Below are positions 21,110 to 33,971 of a DNA stretch of 64,000 nucleotides, in pieces (position 1 is the stretch's first letter; every line of letters begins with the position of its first letter). The DNA comes from Hofstenia miamia (Eukaryota > Xenacoelomorpha > Acoela): the NCBI GenBank assembly GCA_004352715.1, contig SCFE01000088.1, forward strand, positions 645,816 through 709,815. The letters are read 5' to 3'. Under the pieces are notes generated by a model, which saw nothing but the letters and a program-made list of their open reading frames with translations, did not search any database and was not told the DNA's origin. The position numbers were made by a program, and so were the translations under genes.

Positions 21110-21190
21110 CAGTAATGACATTGTCTATGGAGTTTCTGGCTGGATTTGATCTTGTTTTAGCCGTTTTGCGTGAAGGAGAATGTTTTATCC
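21110..21190 (-). CDS. PIP5K1: PIP5K exon 11 (post-kinase tail)
   Basis: Acceptor ...gctttag and donor gtaagt. Phase joins exon 10 exactly, giving [20 protein letters not shown], which parallels FKK-PLKPSPSKKFR in vertebrate PIP5K1 just after the kinase core. Ends in phase 1, so another exon must follow. Confidence 0.75.
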
Positions 21191-22028
21191 CTAAAGCATC
21201 ACTGATTAATGATAAAAAGTTAAAAAAAGAGCAATTTGAAGAACCCGAGACCCACAAAGAGTGAGACCCAAGGTGCGAAACATGTGCGATGCGATGATTT
21301 GTAAATAGAATGAATTATAAACTACCTCTGTTCATTAGAGAATTCATCATTTATGTCAACAAGTGGCGCTGAAATGCATGTTGGTTAGTTAGCTGAAATG
21401 AAAACTTTTTAAGCTATACACAATTAGAAACACCAATTACAATATGGAATGTTTTAAACGAAATTTTAAAATAACAAAATAGTCCAAAATATGTGGTAAA
21501 TATAGACAAGACAGAAAAGTAATAATACCTTCTAGAAACAATTGACATTGACTAGTATAACGTATTATTACCAACTGTACCATAAGTACGTCATAATACA
21601 CTTATTTTTATAAGAAACATTGTATAAGAACTCGAGGCCGAAATAGACAAAAAAACGAAGAACATTTTAAAAAACATAAACGAACCTCATGGTTGGAAGT
21701 TCATTAGAATTCAATATATTGTTATAGAACATTTCCAGTTAAGAAATCTTCATAAATAACCCACGTGGGAAGCAGTGCCTAGTCATAGTTCAAAGCAACT
21801 GAAATCAGAAGAAGCATGAACTGAAACACACACGCGAACGCATGTCTGAATAAGCAAAAGATTAAGAAGCGGTGGGACTCTATGCACACTTAAGTCTCAT
21901 TTCCGCTTTGTTCGAAAAAACAATTAGCATATCAATGGTGCTGTTTATTATAAATAAATGATTATTATAAATTTTCAATTTATTCTAACATCTTGTTTAA
22001 TCAATTGCTTTAAAACAAGATTTCTGCG

Positions 22029-22068
<40 letters not shown>

Positions 22069-22445
22069 TAGAGTTGGGCGTCAGCCGGCTGAGCCAACGC
22101 CGGCATATTTTAGGTCAGCCAGTCGCCGGAAAATTAAGACGACTGAGCCGATTGATTACTAAAACTATATTAAGACAAAAAAACGAAATTTCGTAAAAAG
22201 GAAACCGCATTTAATGTCTTTGATGTGGTAGTGATGCTTGACATTGATTAGGTTATCTTGTTAATCAGATTGCCTGTAAGCATATGATGAACCTTTTTGA
22301 AGATTGTTTCACAATACTGCATCAATTACGGTTTTTACAGGGCTATAGGTCTTACAGGGTTTCTATATAGAATATTATTCAGTCTAATCTAGTTCTATAG
22401 ATGTCGCTCAGCCAATAGTAGTTGGCTGACGGCGGCGCTCACCTC

Positions 22446-22489
<44 letters not shown>

Positions 22490-24312
22490 AAATAAAAATT
22501 CACACACATATATTGGACAGATTTCGATAGATATCATCAGCAAAAATGGTGGTAGGAAAATATGTTTAATAATTATAATTAATGACCTTAGAATAATTTG
22601 TCTATTCAATAGTTTACGTTTATCTGATGCTTCATTGATAGAAATCAGTGTGTTGTCCACGATACACGATAAAATACACAAGTATTTGGCCTAAAATATC
22701 GGTGCCAACTACTTCCTCTANNNNNNNNNNNNNNNNNNNNNNNNNNNNNNNNNNNNNNNNNNNNNNNNNNNNNNNNNNNNNNNNNNNNNNNNNNNNNNNN
22801 NNNNNNNNNNNNNNNNNNNNNNNNNNNNNNNNNNNNNNNNNNNNNNNNNNNNNNNNNNNNNNNNNNNNNNNNNNNNNNNNNNNNNNNNNNNNNNNNNNNN
22901 NNNNNNNNNNNNNNNNNNNNNNNNNNNNNNNNNNNNNNNNNNNNNNNNNNNNNNNNNNNNNNNNNNNNNNNNNNNNNNNNNNNNNNNNNNNNNNNNNNNN
23001 NNNNNNNNNNNNNNNNNNNNNNNNNNNNNNNNNNNNNNNNNNNNNNNNNNNNNNNNNNNNNNNNNNNNNNNNNNNNNNNNNNNNNNNNNNNNNNNNNNNN
23101 NNNNNNNNNNNNNNNNNNNNNNNNNNNNNNNNNNNNNNNNNNNNNNNNNNNNNNNNNNNNNNNNNNNNNNNNNNNNNNNNNNNNNNNNNNNNNNNNNNNN
23201 NNNNNNNNNNNNNNNNNNNNNNNNNNNNNNNNNNNNNNNNNNNNNNNNNNNNNNNNNNNNNNNNNNNNNNNNNNNNNNNNNNNNNNNNNNNNNNNNNNNN
23301 NNNNNNNNNNNNNNNNNNNNNNNNNNNNNNNNNNNNNNNNNNNNNNNNNNNNNNNNNNNNNNNNNNNNNNNNNNNNNNNNNNNNNNNNNNNNNNNNNNNN
23401 NNNNNNNNNNNNNNNNNNNNNNNNNNNNNNNNNNNNNNNNNNNNNNNNNNNNNNNNNNNNNNNNNNNNNNNNNNNNNNNNNNNNNNNNNNNNNNNNNNNN
23501 NNNNNNNNNNNNNNNNNNNNNNNNNNNNNNNNNNNNNNNNNNNNNNNNNNNNNNNNNNNNNNNNNNNNNNNNNNNNNNNNNNNNNNNNNNNNNNNNNNNN
23601 NNNNNNNNNNNNNNNNNNNNNNNNNNNNNNNNNNNNNNNNNNNNNNNNNNNNNNNNNNNNNNNNNNNNNNNNNNNNNNNNNNNNNNNNNNNNNNNNNNNN
23701 NNNNNNNNNNNNNNNNNNNNATTTATATATATATATAAAGATTACGCAGAAATCTTGTTTTTACGTATAAATGCAATACCAAGATCTTGATTAATAATCG
23801 AAAAATCCACATGATAACCAATTTGAATTCTTATATCCAAGATCACTGCAAAAGTCACATATAGGTATTGCCCTAATACTATTATTAAAATGCGAAGAAT
23901 CCATTTGTTGGTAAATATGGGACTTTTTATCATGATACAAAAAATTGGTAACCCTTTACAATACTGAGAGAGTAAATTTACATAATTTTTCTCACTGGTT
24001 TTCATATTTGGGTATAGTGCCTTTCGATTTATTTCATGCATAATTGAAATAATAATTGTATACACATCAACAAATTAAGAGGGTGATAAATTCAATGTTT
24101 TATCATAATACAATGCTTTCGCAGCACAGACTTTTGAACAATGCTTAAACACATTGCTGAGTTATCATCAGTAACTTTCAAAAATTGATATTCACGAAGT
24201 TAAAAAAGTTTCCGCTTTTTATAAAAGGAAAATAATTCGGCCTCAAATGTGTATTCGAAAAGGTCGATATACATACATTTAGTACAAAGCATGAGAAATA
24301 TATTTATATATT

Positions 24313-24361
<49 letters not shown>

Positions 24362-27251
24362 GTATATATACATATACACATACTGTACATTGCAAATGCA
24401 TTTAAAACCTCTGCACACATAAAACAAAATAGCTATAGAATAAAAAGCAATTGAATGATTGAAAAAACTGATAAAAGTGTCATAAAAAAGAAACAAAACA
24501 TGCTTTGCTAAAAACTAACTATTTAAAACTCGAAAGAGATGACAACAAACCTTTACACCCATCACGTGACTGTTGCACTGAAATATGCAGTCATTAGATT
24601 AATCATTTATTGAATCTCTAATATTCAGTTATGTATACAAACAATCTAAAGAGAAAAAATGCAGACTTAAACATGTCATACCACAGTTATCTAGTAATAA
24701 TAGCTGTGGTCATACAGTTTAATAGCAAGGAAATAATTTGCTTGTTCAATCATGGTCCGCGGGATTTGCATTACTAAAAGAAAATTCTTTCACTAATGGT
24801 ATGACAGCACTTTGCCCATTTTAGTCCCCGAGAAAGTATGACCTTTCATAGTAAGTCCGAACTTTAGGCGGCACCTCTAAATTCTCTTTCCGAGGAGTAT
24901 CTGTGATTGGTAATCGCGGGTGGCAAATAGCGTCTGTGGCAAGAAATCGACTGCTTAACCTTATATATATTTCGAAACTTCTGAGTCAATATTTCTTCTG
25001 TAAATTAAATATGGCGGCATTTCACATAATTTCATGCCGCGGATTGCTTATTTTAAATAACTTAAAGTCGTATCCCTAATTTAACCAGTCGTCTGATTTT
25101 GGATTATTATTTTCCACTCTAACTTATCTTCTTTCCACGGCATCCTGCATCAAAATTGAAGATCTACTTCCCTTTTTTAGTAAAAGCTTGTTAAAAGGGT
25201 GGTAGAATGAAAGTCCCCGCACTGATAATCGAAAATTTTTGAGCTGGTTCTAACACATGTGAAGCAATCCGATTTTCATACTCTGTGCTGGAATAGAAAA
25301 GAAATGATATTTAAAAGAATATTAATTGTCCTGCTTCAACAAGTACTGAACAACTTCAAATTTCTACAAGGATTAGCATTGACATTTAAAGTTAATTCAC
25401 TTCCCAAGCAGTTCAAAATTAATTAAACTTTGAATTTGTAGAAAATTAATCAAAATTCAAATTCTAAAATACATCAGGGATTCCAGAAATTTTTTTATTC
25501 AAAACTTGACATTGCACACATTGCATTTATTGAAATGTAGCAAGTCATGTTTTCTCTTCATTTCAAGTACTAGAAAATGGCCCTCCTAGCTCAACATTTA
25601 TTCAATTAGATTTATCACCGATAGTTATGATGCCAACTTCTATAGCAATGCAAATAATGCGAAGGCATCAAAATAAGATGATATTACGGTTGATTAAGAA
25701 ATTTATTTTTTGTTTGCAGTGACTAAATGCTAGGGGTGAACCAGATCCACAAGATTCACATCCCCATTTAACATTCAAAATTCAATGAAATTTAGAAGTC
25801 CATGCCCGACTTCTCATTTTGTGCACGGAGCGCCTGAACGGAACTTGCGTGATATATTTACAGACAACAAATTAGTTACGCCCATGTCATTCTTTGTCCA
25901 TAACTTTGCTTGAAATTAATTTTCTTACCTAATTTTTTCTGACTTTTCCAAAAAAACTACCTGGGAACAAGATAAAGTTAAAGTGGAATAATTTTTTTGA
26001 TCAGGACCCCCTCAGTGCACTATTAACATATTATACCTCAGTGCGTTTAGGGTCAAATAGTTAGTTGATTAGGAATTTAGTGTAAATGGAAGTGACTTGA
26101 CAAAACATGTGATAAATATAATGATGATTTTCTCTTTAAATTTATTTACTGCTTAAAAACAGAAAAAAATCATAATTAAAATAGTTTCGATGTCTGATTG
26201 TGTGACACTTAATGGTGCATGCACAAATGACATCCCTTTTGAATTTTTAATTATTCACGTGAGGGTATATCTATGATTGTTAAGTGGCCTCAATAACTAT
26301 GCGATAGTGAGTCCCAGCGGAAAAATAAATTACGTCGTCCTGGTAGGCTTGTGTGCACCGCATCACAACAGTGAAATCTTCACAACACACCATAAGATAT
26401 ATACCAATCAAAACAATGCACTTCCTTGAAAACGTCAAAATTTAAGTCAAAATATCCCTAAACGAATCAAGAAATTCTTAAAATATAATTTAACTTTTCA
26501 AAATCATCCTTAAACAAGTAGGAGAATCATACCGCCATACACTGGTGTAAAATTTGGATTGATGGCTGAAATTTCGAGAGGACATTTATATAGATTAAGT
26601 ACTATTTACAAAATCCTGACTAATAAACTTATAGGCAAATAACATATCAAAGCCAGCAATAAATATATCAACAACCAATTTCCGCTTAAGAGAAATGGGA
26701 TATGCTACTATATACATACACCTTGTATATGCATATATATATATATATATATATATATNNNNNNNNNNNNNNNNNNNNNNNNNNNNNNNNNNNNNNNNNN
26801 NNNNNNNNNNNNNNNNNNNNNNNNNNNNNNNNNNNNNNNNNNNNNNNNNNNNNNNNNNNNNNNNNNNNATATATATATATGGGAAGGGAAGTTGGGAGGT
26901 GTCGCATTGTTTCAGTGCTTTCGATATACAAATTGCTTCAATGAAATACTTTATTCGTAATAGGGATATTCACAAAAATCTTGCCTAGACAAAAGAAACA
27001 AACCTATTTATATGAGAACAACAAAGAAGTGCCTGAACATTTTTTTTTTCAATTTTCCTATATTTATACTACAAATAAAAACCAGCATCCCCACTATTTA
27101 TAGTTGCGCAACCAATAAACACCCATTTCCAATCCAAAGAAATAAAGAAATGACGCTCCATGAACAATTTTGAAGAATTGATTTTTTTGTAGAGAATGTA
27201 GAGAATGTATAAAAAATAAATTTGAAAAGAGTTTACAAAACTCGCCATATA

Positions 27252-27284
<33 letters not shown>

Positions 27285-30200
27285 TCTAGTTTGTAATTGG
27301 ACAGACTGTTATCAACAATTCTAAAATTAAGAATGGAGAAATTGGTGAAATTATTAATGGCAGAAACCAATGCTTTAAACAATTCAAAATACTTAACAAT
27401 GATTCTCTGATTGATAGAAAACTATTGACTATTTACCAAGCAAACACTAAAAGATACAAGTGCAAAAGTAGCAATAAAAAGCAATAAATGTTATAGTCTG
27501 AACTGTCAACAGGTGTGACTAGCAAATCACATTAATGAGACAAGAAAAGCCTTAAATAAATGCTGGAATATATGATAGAGTTAGCACGTATACGTGAAAG
27601 TATACATTCAAAGCCCATAACAAACGTTTTGTAGGAGGTGGGTAAATGAAGAAGTGGTAGACATAAAATGCAATTTATAACATTTAGATGACAGTGAGTG
27701 AAAATTATTTAAAAAATAAAGAACATGATGTCACAAATCGCATTTAAAATGTAAAACAACTAAAAACAACGGATTAAGAACTAACCTCTTTCGCTTTTTT
27801 TGAAAACCGTTTCACAAAGGAAATTTAAGAAGCGACGGGAATAAAAGCCAGGACTATGCACCGAGACATTATTACCTTCCTGAGTAATGACTGCTTTCAA
27901 TGCATGCTCTAATTTCTTTTTCATTCTAAAAGAACGAAATAGAACAGTCTCATAATATATAACAAATTCATTATGCACTGTTCTCTAAATATATTTGCTT
28001 TATCGACACTACAGTCATTTGCAAAGAAAATTGCAATTCGAAAATGAAATATAATTTAAGAAATTTGCACGAATGGAGGCTATCCTTAGTGATTATCACA
28101 AGTGTGTGCTAAAATGTTGATTACTCTATTAACGCGAGACATAAGTGTTATCAGTTACGCACATCTAACGAACACAAAACCACTTTTCAAAAATTGTGTT
28201 TACAGACAAGAAAAGTCACTGAACGTAACTGCAGCTTTTAAAACAACGTAGAAGGATTTTTATGTTAAATAGTGATCAAAAAGTGATTTTGGTGTTTAGC
28301 AAGAACAATGTATAAAATACTTAATAGGTAAACATTAAACCGTTGCCCACTTTCCACACTGTTCATTGGCAATTCAAAGATTCAAGACTGAGTTTGAGGT
28401 TTTGTGATTACATACATAGAATGAGAAAAATGGCTATATTGATGAACATTATGAATTCATTGTTGAATTTTAATACGGTAATTGAATCTGTCTCAGAGGT
28501 GTTGTGGAAGGAACAAAACTTCCTTTTTGAAACATATCAATTATAGGGCGCAATAACAACTGCTTATTGTTGTTTTCAAGTAGGGTTGATACTTAATGGT
28601 AAAAAATACTGCACTCAATAAATTATAGTTAATATAGTAATAAAAATTGTATACACACAAATGTAAGAAAACGTGTTATGACAATGCGTGCATTCAAAAC
28701 AGGTCATTATCTTATTGGTTGCTTGCATCGCACACAATCATTTTAAAATATACAATAAGGTTTGTTGTACATTTATTTTTGTTCAATAAAAATTTCTGTA
28801 TATCCTGCCTGGCATTTGTCAAGGAAAGCATCATCGTATTATTTAATATTGCATGATGGTAAGTCATCAAAAATTCCACGGATAATTGGAATAAGTCTTA
28901 ATGGCGTTCAAGGAGTAACTAGGATCCGGAATAAAATCACCCAAAAACAAAAGCAAGACAATTCTTTGTCAGAGATGAAAAGCTTTTGGTCATATCGAAA
29001 GAAATGCCAAAATTAACGGAAGCAATTCTCATGTATATGTGGCCTACAAATAGCATCAGTGGACATGATCTCTAAGATCTAATGGTAAATTTGAACGAAT
29101 TGCATGCAAAACCACTCTTACAATCAAACAAAAATACAATCGGTTTTTGTAGTGTAAACCTAAAAACGAGTGGTTAGTGAATGTTTGGAAAAAAATATTT
29201 CCTGATGATTCGAAGATAGAGCTGGAACCACACAGACGTGAGAAGATGAAAGTGCAACATTTCATAGCAAACAAATTTGTTTTTACAAGTCAACTCTTTG
29301 TATTCCAACGCAATGTATATTGACTTACTCGTTTTTATATTCAAACGTTTACGAAAAAAATCTGCATCAAAATGCGTATAGGTTTTTTCTGATGACTAAA
29401 GATTTGAGAGTTAACTATCCAATGTTTCCGCATGGATACAGATACAATATGGGTCAAGGCCATGTATGGATATATATGATAAAAAAGAATAATTATAAAA
29501 ATAATTTTATTTAGGCCTAAAGGTTAGACGCATCTAAGATTGGGCCAACATCAGTTTTGAGTTGTACACCCCTGCAAAATACTATATCATATTTGATTAA
29601 AAATTCAGTGAATAATCGTCTCAAAACTGCAAGGAAATATTGGAGCTTCAAAAACAGGTGAAAATTTTAAACCATTCTATAGTGAATAATGCCACACATT
29701 TTTTCACAGATTAAACATATACCCAAGACCATAAAAGTAAAAAGAATTGTAATCAATGGTGACTTCCATTTCTACAAAAATTATATTACAGTGGCGTGTC
29801 CCAAAAACACCATAACTACATACCACATTTCTATTCACACTATGATAAATGATTTGAAATACCATGTATTATGAGTGTAGGAAGGTGCTAAGTAATGTAT
29901 TTATAGCAACTGCTTCAAAACTGCAAAAGCAGCGCATACAGAATGCCCTAACTACAGTCTTAGCTATGCTAAGCAGCGTATAAAAGTACAAAATTTGATA
30001 ACTTACTATAAGCGAAACGTTTAAAAATAGCGAATGACGATGTTTAATATATGTATGATTATTCAAAATGATGCGCAATAAAATCTTAGAAATACTTACA
30101 CGTATTCTTGTAAGATATCAATAATTCCCATATAAAGTACAAGACTTTCTCCTTGCTTAGTACGAGCGGGAATTCCACCGTCACTAAATGTATACATGAT

Positions 30201-32161
30201 AATTTAACTATTTATAAGGTCCCGAGCATGAATGGGATCATAATAAAGAAAGACTGAGTGCATTTAGTTATTTTAATATTGATTCTAGGAAATTTGTAAC
30301 TTACTATTGAATTGTAACGAAACAAATCGCAATTGTTTATTTAGAAACAAAAAATTATAACTACATTATTTTTTGCAAAAATGAGTTTAGAACACTATTT
30401 CGAACGCAACATTAAAAAAGCAAAATATGTTGTATTCAAATTCTCTCTGATTTGCAACCAGAAGCGCTCGTTACTTGCGGCATATACAAAATTATTGCGC
30501 TAAAGTTTTCATTTCCAATTCAACCTGCTATTGCATATAGTTAGATGCATCATATTTATCCAATAAATTCAATTTACATATACATGCAATGGCTAATTGG
30601 TTGAATTTTGTCAGGTACAGGCCGATAGCGGCCCAAATGACAAATTTAATTAAAGGTTAACAGCAACACATTAACACTTCAAACCTTGTTAAGATGCTCT
30701 TAAGCGGGTTTAAACTTTTCTACCGGTGTAGCGGGGTGAGTGTGGTGACGGTGCAGCAGAATTGTTATAATTTGAAACCATCAGAATGAATACACCTATA
30801 CAAGGATGGGAAAAAGCTTTTTTATTCCAAAACAAAAAAGTATTACATTTCCGAAAGAACTCCTTCAAGAAGAACGTCAGTAATTGAAAATTTTATGCCG
30901 AAAAATGTATTGAGAACATAAGTTTTCTGCCTTTCAACCCCAGGCGTACTCGAAGAATGCTTTATGTCCTATTCAAGAACCACCTGGTAAATTTGAAAAT
31001 GTATTTCGTATTGAATATCATAACTTGTGGGCATTTACCAAATGTGAAATCTTTCTTTACACAATCAAATTATAAAATTATAACATTGATGCTAATCAAC
31101 CCTTTCGATTTTCACATATTAGCTGTGTTTGGAATTGAGGTGCACATCATTTTGAATTTTATATCGCAAACCACTAAATGTACTCTATCTTGAAATGATA
31201 AATTGTTTTTTCAATATAAAACTGATTGTGATAAGCCGCATATAACTAATGGGCAATGAGAATTGCTTTAATTGTTTGCTAGGCGTTGTACCATTATCTG
31301 TAATCTTTTAAAGAGTGTAGACCATGAGATTGACATGTATCTAATGCAATGCGATAGGACAATTTTAAAATATTTTGAATTCCTCCAATGTGATTTCTGA
31401 TTATAATTGGGTTACAAACAAAAATTGTGTGGTATGCGCGAGGCCTTACATGTACCATGTTGGGATTAAATTCTCATCATAAAATCTGAAAGCAACCATA
31501 ACTGCTGGTGAATTTCACAATTGCGCAGTTAAAAACAAGACAAAATAAAAAATTTAATTTATTATTATGACAAATAACAAAAAACTAGTTTTCTATTATT
31601 TGTTTTAAAACATGCCACCCTACGCCTATGTTATCACACATTGTTAATTTCGAATGGGATAATAATTTTAAAAAATGAACCTCACTCGTTTAATTTGGTA
31701 GAATTTCATAGAAGAGCCTGAGATGAAATACAGGTAATACGTCATAAATAAAAACATACAATATATTATAGTGCTCACATAAACCGCAAATAAAATTGTT
31801 ACCCTTAATATGCTGTGGTGCGGTTTTCATTATTTGACTGCGGTAGTGCCCAGCAAACGTGAAGCGCGAAGGAAAACCTGGCAATACCGGCTGAATTATG
31901 TCAGTTACCGACCTGAACTACAACTACATCTGGAGAATATCATTTGATAGGCAATTCTGGCAGTAGTCGCCTTTGACTACGACGTCCATCATTAACATAA
32001 TTACTCTTTGAGATAATTTCAATAATATTAGCAAGAATTCTTTCACGTATTACACCATAATACATCAGTGCAATCAACCAAACTCGGATTTGTAAAAGTT
32101 GTAATTGAATAGATAAACTTGGTTTGAATCGATGCAAATATACATAGAAACATCGATGATG

Positions 32162-32198
<37 letters not shown>

Positions 32199-33936
32199 TA
32201 TTGGTGATTTGTAACAAAGTTTTTACATATATTGGTGCTTTGTAACGCTCACCACATATATTGGTGTTATGTAACCAAATGGTGTTTTGTACATAGGAAA
32301 AAAATTTATATTTTTTCATTTTTATTTTTCGTGATTTTTATTTATATTTGATAATACTTAGTCTCTATTGATATATTGTTATCAATTTCGTTTGACCTTT
32401 ATGTTTGCAAAGTGTAAAAAACTGTGCACTAATTCAATTATTTCTTTTAAAATAATTTCTAAAAACTGAGATATTTTTTGTGCATATTTTGAATATCAAC
32501 TGTTATTCAAGCCAAAGTTCCACACTGTACTAAACATATTTTATTTTTAGCTGTATATTAAGTCTTAGTATTGATATTGTAAAAATTGTCATGTAAAANT
32601 ATCACTGGCGTAGCTACGGGGGGGGGCTTGAGGGCAAGCGAAGCCTAGCACCCTTTTTGGGGCAGAATGACCCTATTACTATTAACATTGTTTAGTTAAA
32701 AGATAAATAAATTGTCAATGACCCTATTTAAATAACTTTCACATCAAATTTAATATGCAATTAACAAGAATTCCGCTTCACGTTAAATTTAACCTGAATT
32801 GGGTGGGTTTGAATTTATTTCTACACTCGAGTATTTAAACATGAAGGAATTACGAATTACAATTAACCACTGATTGGCTAGATGTTTAACATTTCTAACA
32901 TTTAGTTAACCGCCAAATCAACATCATTATTAGGCGTTATTTTGCATCAAGCAGTTCATGATGTTACATTTATATAAGAAACGTGGGAGCGGGCATAATT
33001 TTAGACTATTTTAGAGGCTGAAACAGTTAGTAGCAGTAAACCAGACAAGCTCATACTGTGTCATGTGCACAACACGCAGCCCTGGTTGAACGCGTTTATG
33101 AGCCTGCTATTGCAGAGGGGCTCATCAATGCTTATGACCAACAAGAAACATAGTTTCTTAGCCTTAATAATGGCTGCATATGGTATCATGAGACATGTAG
33201 TTATTATATTAAGGTCATGTATCTTAAAACATGCTTCTCTTTGCAATTTGAGCTGAGATAACTAAGTATATAAAATAGATATACGATCATATTTCAGTTG
33301 AAAGTTTGATAGTATTAAATAGCGTTTCTATTACTACCATAAAGTGTTAAGAAATCGATCAATGACAACTTGTTATATAGCTTGTTTAAAAATATATTAA
33401 AAATTTTCATTGATTCTTTTAAAGTTTGAATAAATATTAATGGGTCTGCTCCATCCCATATACTTTACGGGCCACTTTTGCATAATCCTAGAATGTGCGT
33501 GTCCTAGCTTAGTTTGAATCGATGAAATAATTTTTCTTATTGCAATTTGAATTGAGCTGAACCGTGTAATTATCTAAAATATGACATGCATTTCAGAGTT
33601 ATATAAATATATACTAAATATTTACAAAACTGAATAATGTACTGCACTTTTTTTCAAAATTTTAATTGAATCAGTTTGTTGCCCCTCCAGGAAATGATTC
33701 GCCCCTCCTGATGTTTTATTCTGTCTACGCTAAATATATATATATATATATATNNNNNNNNNNNNNNNNNNNNNNNNNNNNNNNNNNNNNNNNNNNNNNN
33801 NNNNNNNNNNNNNNNNNNNNNNNNNNNNNNNNNNNNNNNNNNNNNNNNNNNNNNNNNNNNNNNNNNNNNNNNNNNNNNNNNNNNNNNNNNNNNNNNNNNN
33901 NNNNNNNNNNNNNNNNNNNNNNNNNNNNNNNNNNNN

Positions 33937-33971
<35 letters not shown>

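Larger units (their letters stand above)
23721..27785. other. PIP5K intron 10, no gene recognised
   Basis: AT-rich intron with (TA)n tracts near 24300-24372, 26734-26880 and 27247-27284 and a 110-N gap at 26759-26868. A GC-richer patch at about 24840-25040 precedes a short plus-strand ATG run ([11 protein letters not shown]) but has no continuation that I can support. Confidence 0.4.

Noticed and set aside
22648-23790. 380-codon open frame across 22721-23720
   Set aside because: Open only because N gaps have no stop codons; the same applies to the frames across the gaps at 26759, 33754, 52436 and 62838.
23742-24065. 107-codon minus-strand ORF
   Set aside because: Leucine/isoleucine-rich translation of AT-rich intron DNA without motifs; such lengths occur by chance in this much sequence.
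24840-25090. GC-richer patch followed by ATGGCGGCATTTC (possible nested gene start)
   Set aside because: No donor site in the right place and no continuation; an unknown repeat or promoter-like patch cannot be excluded.
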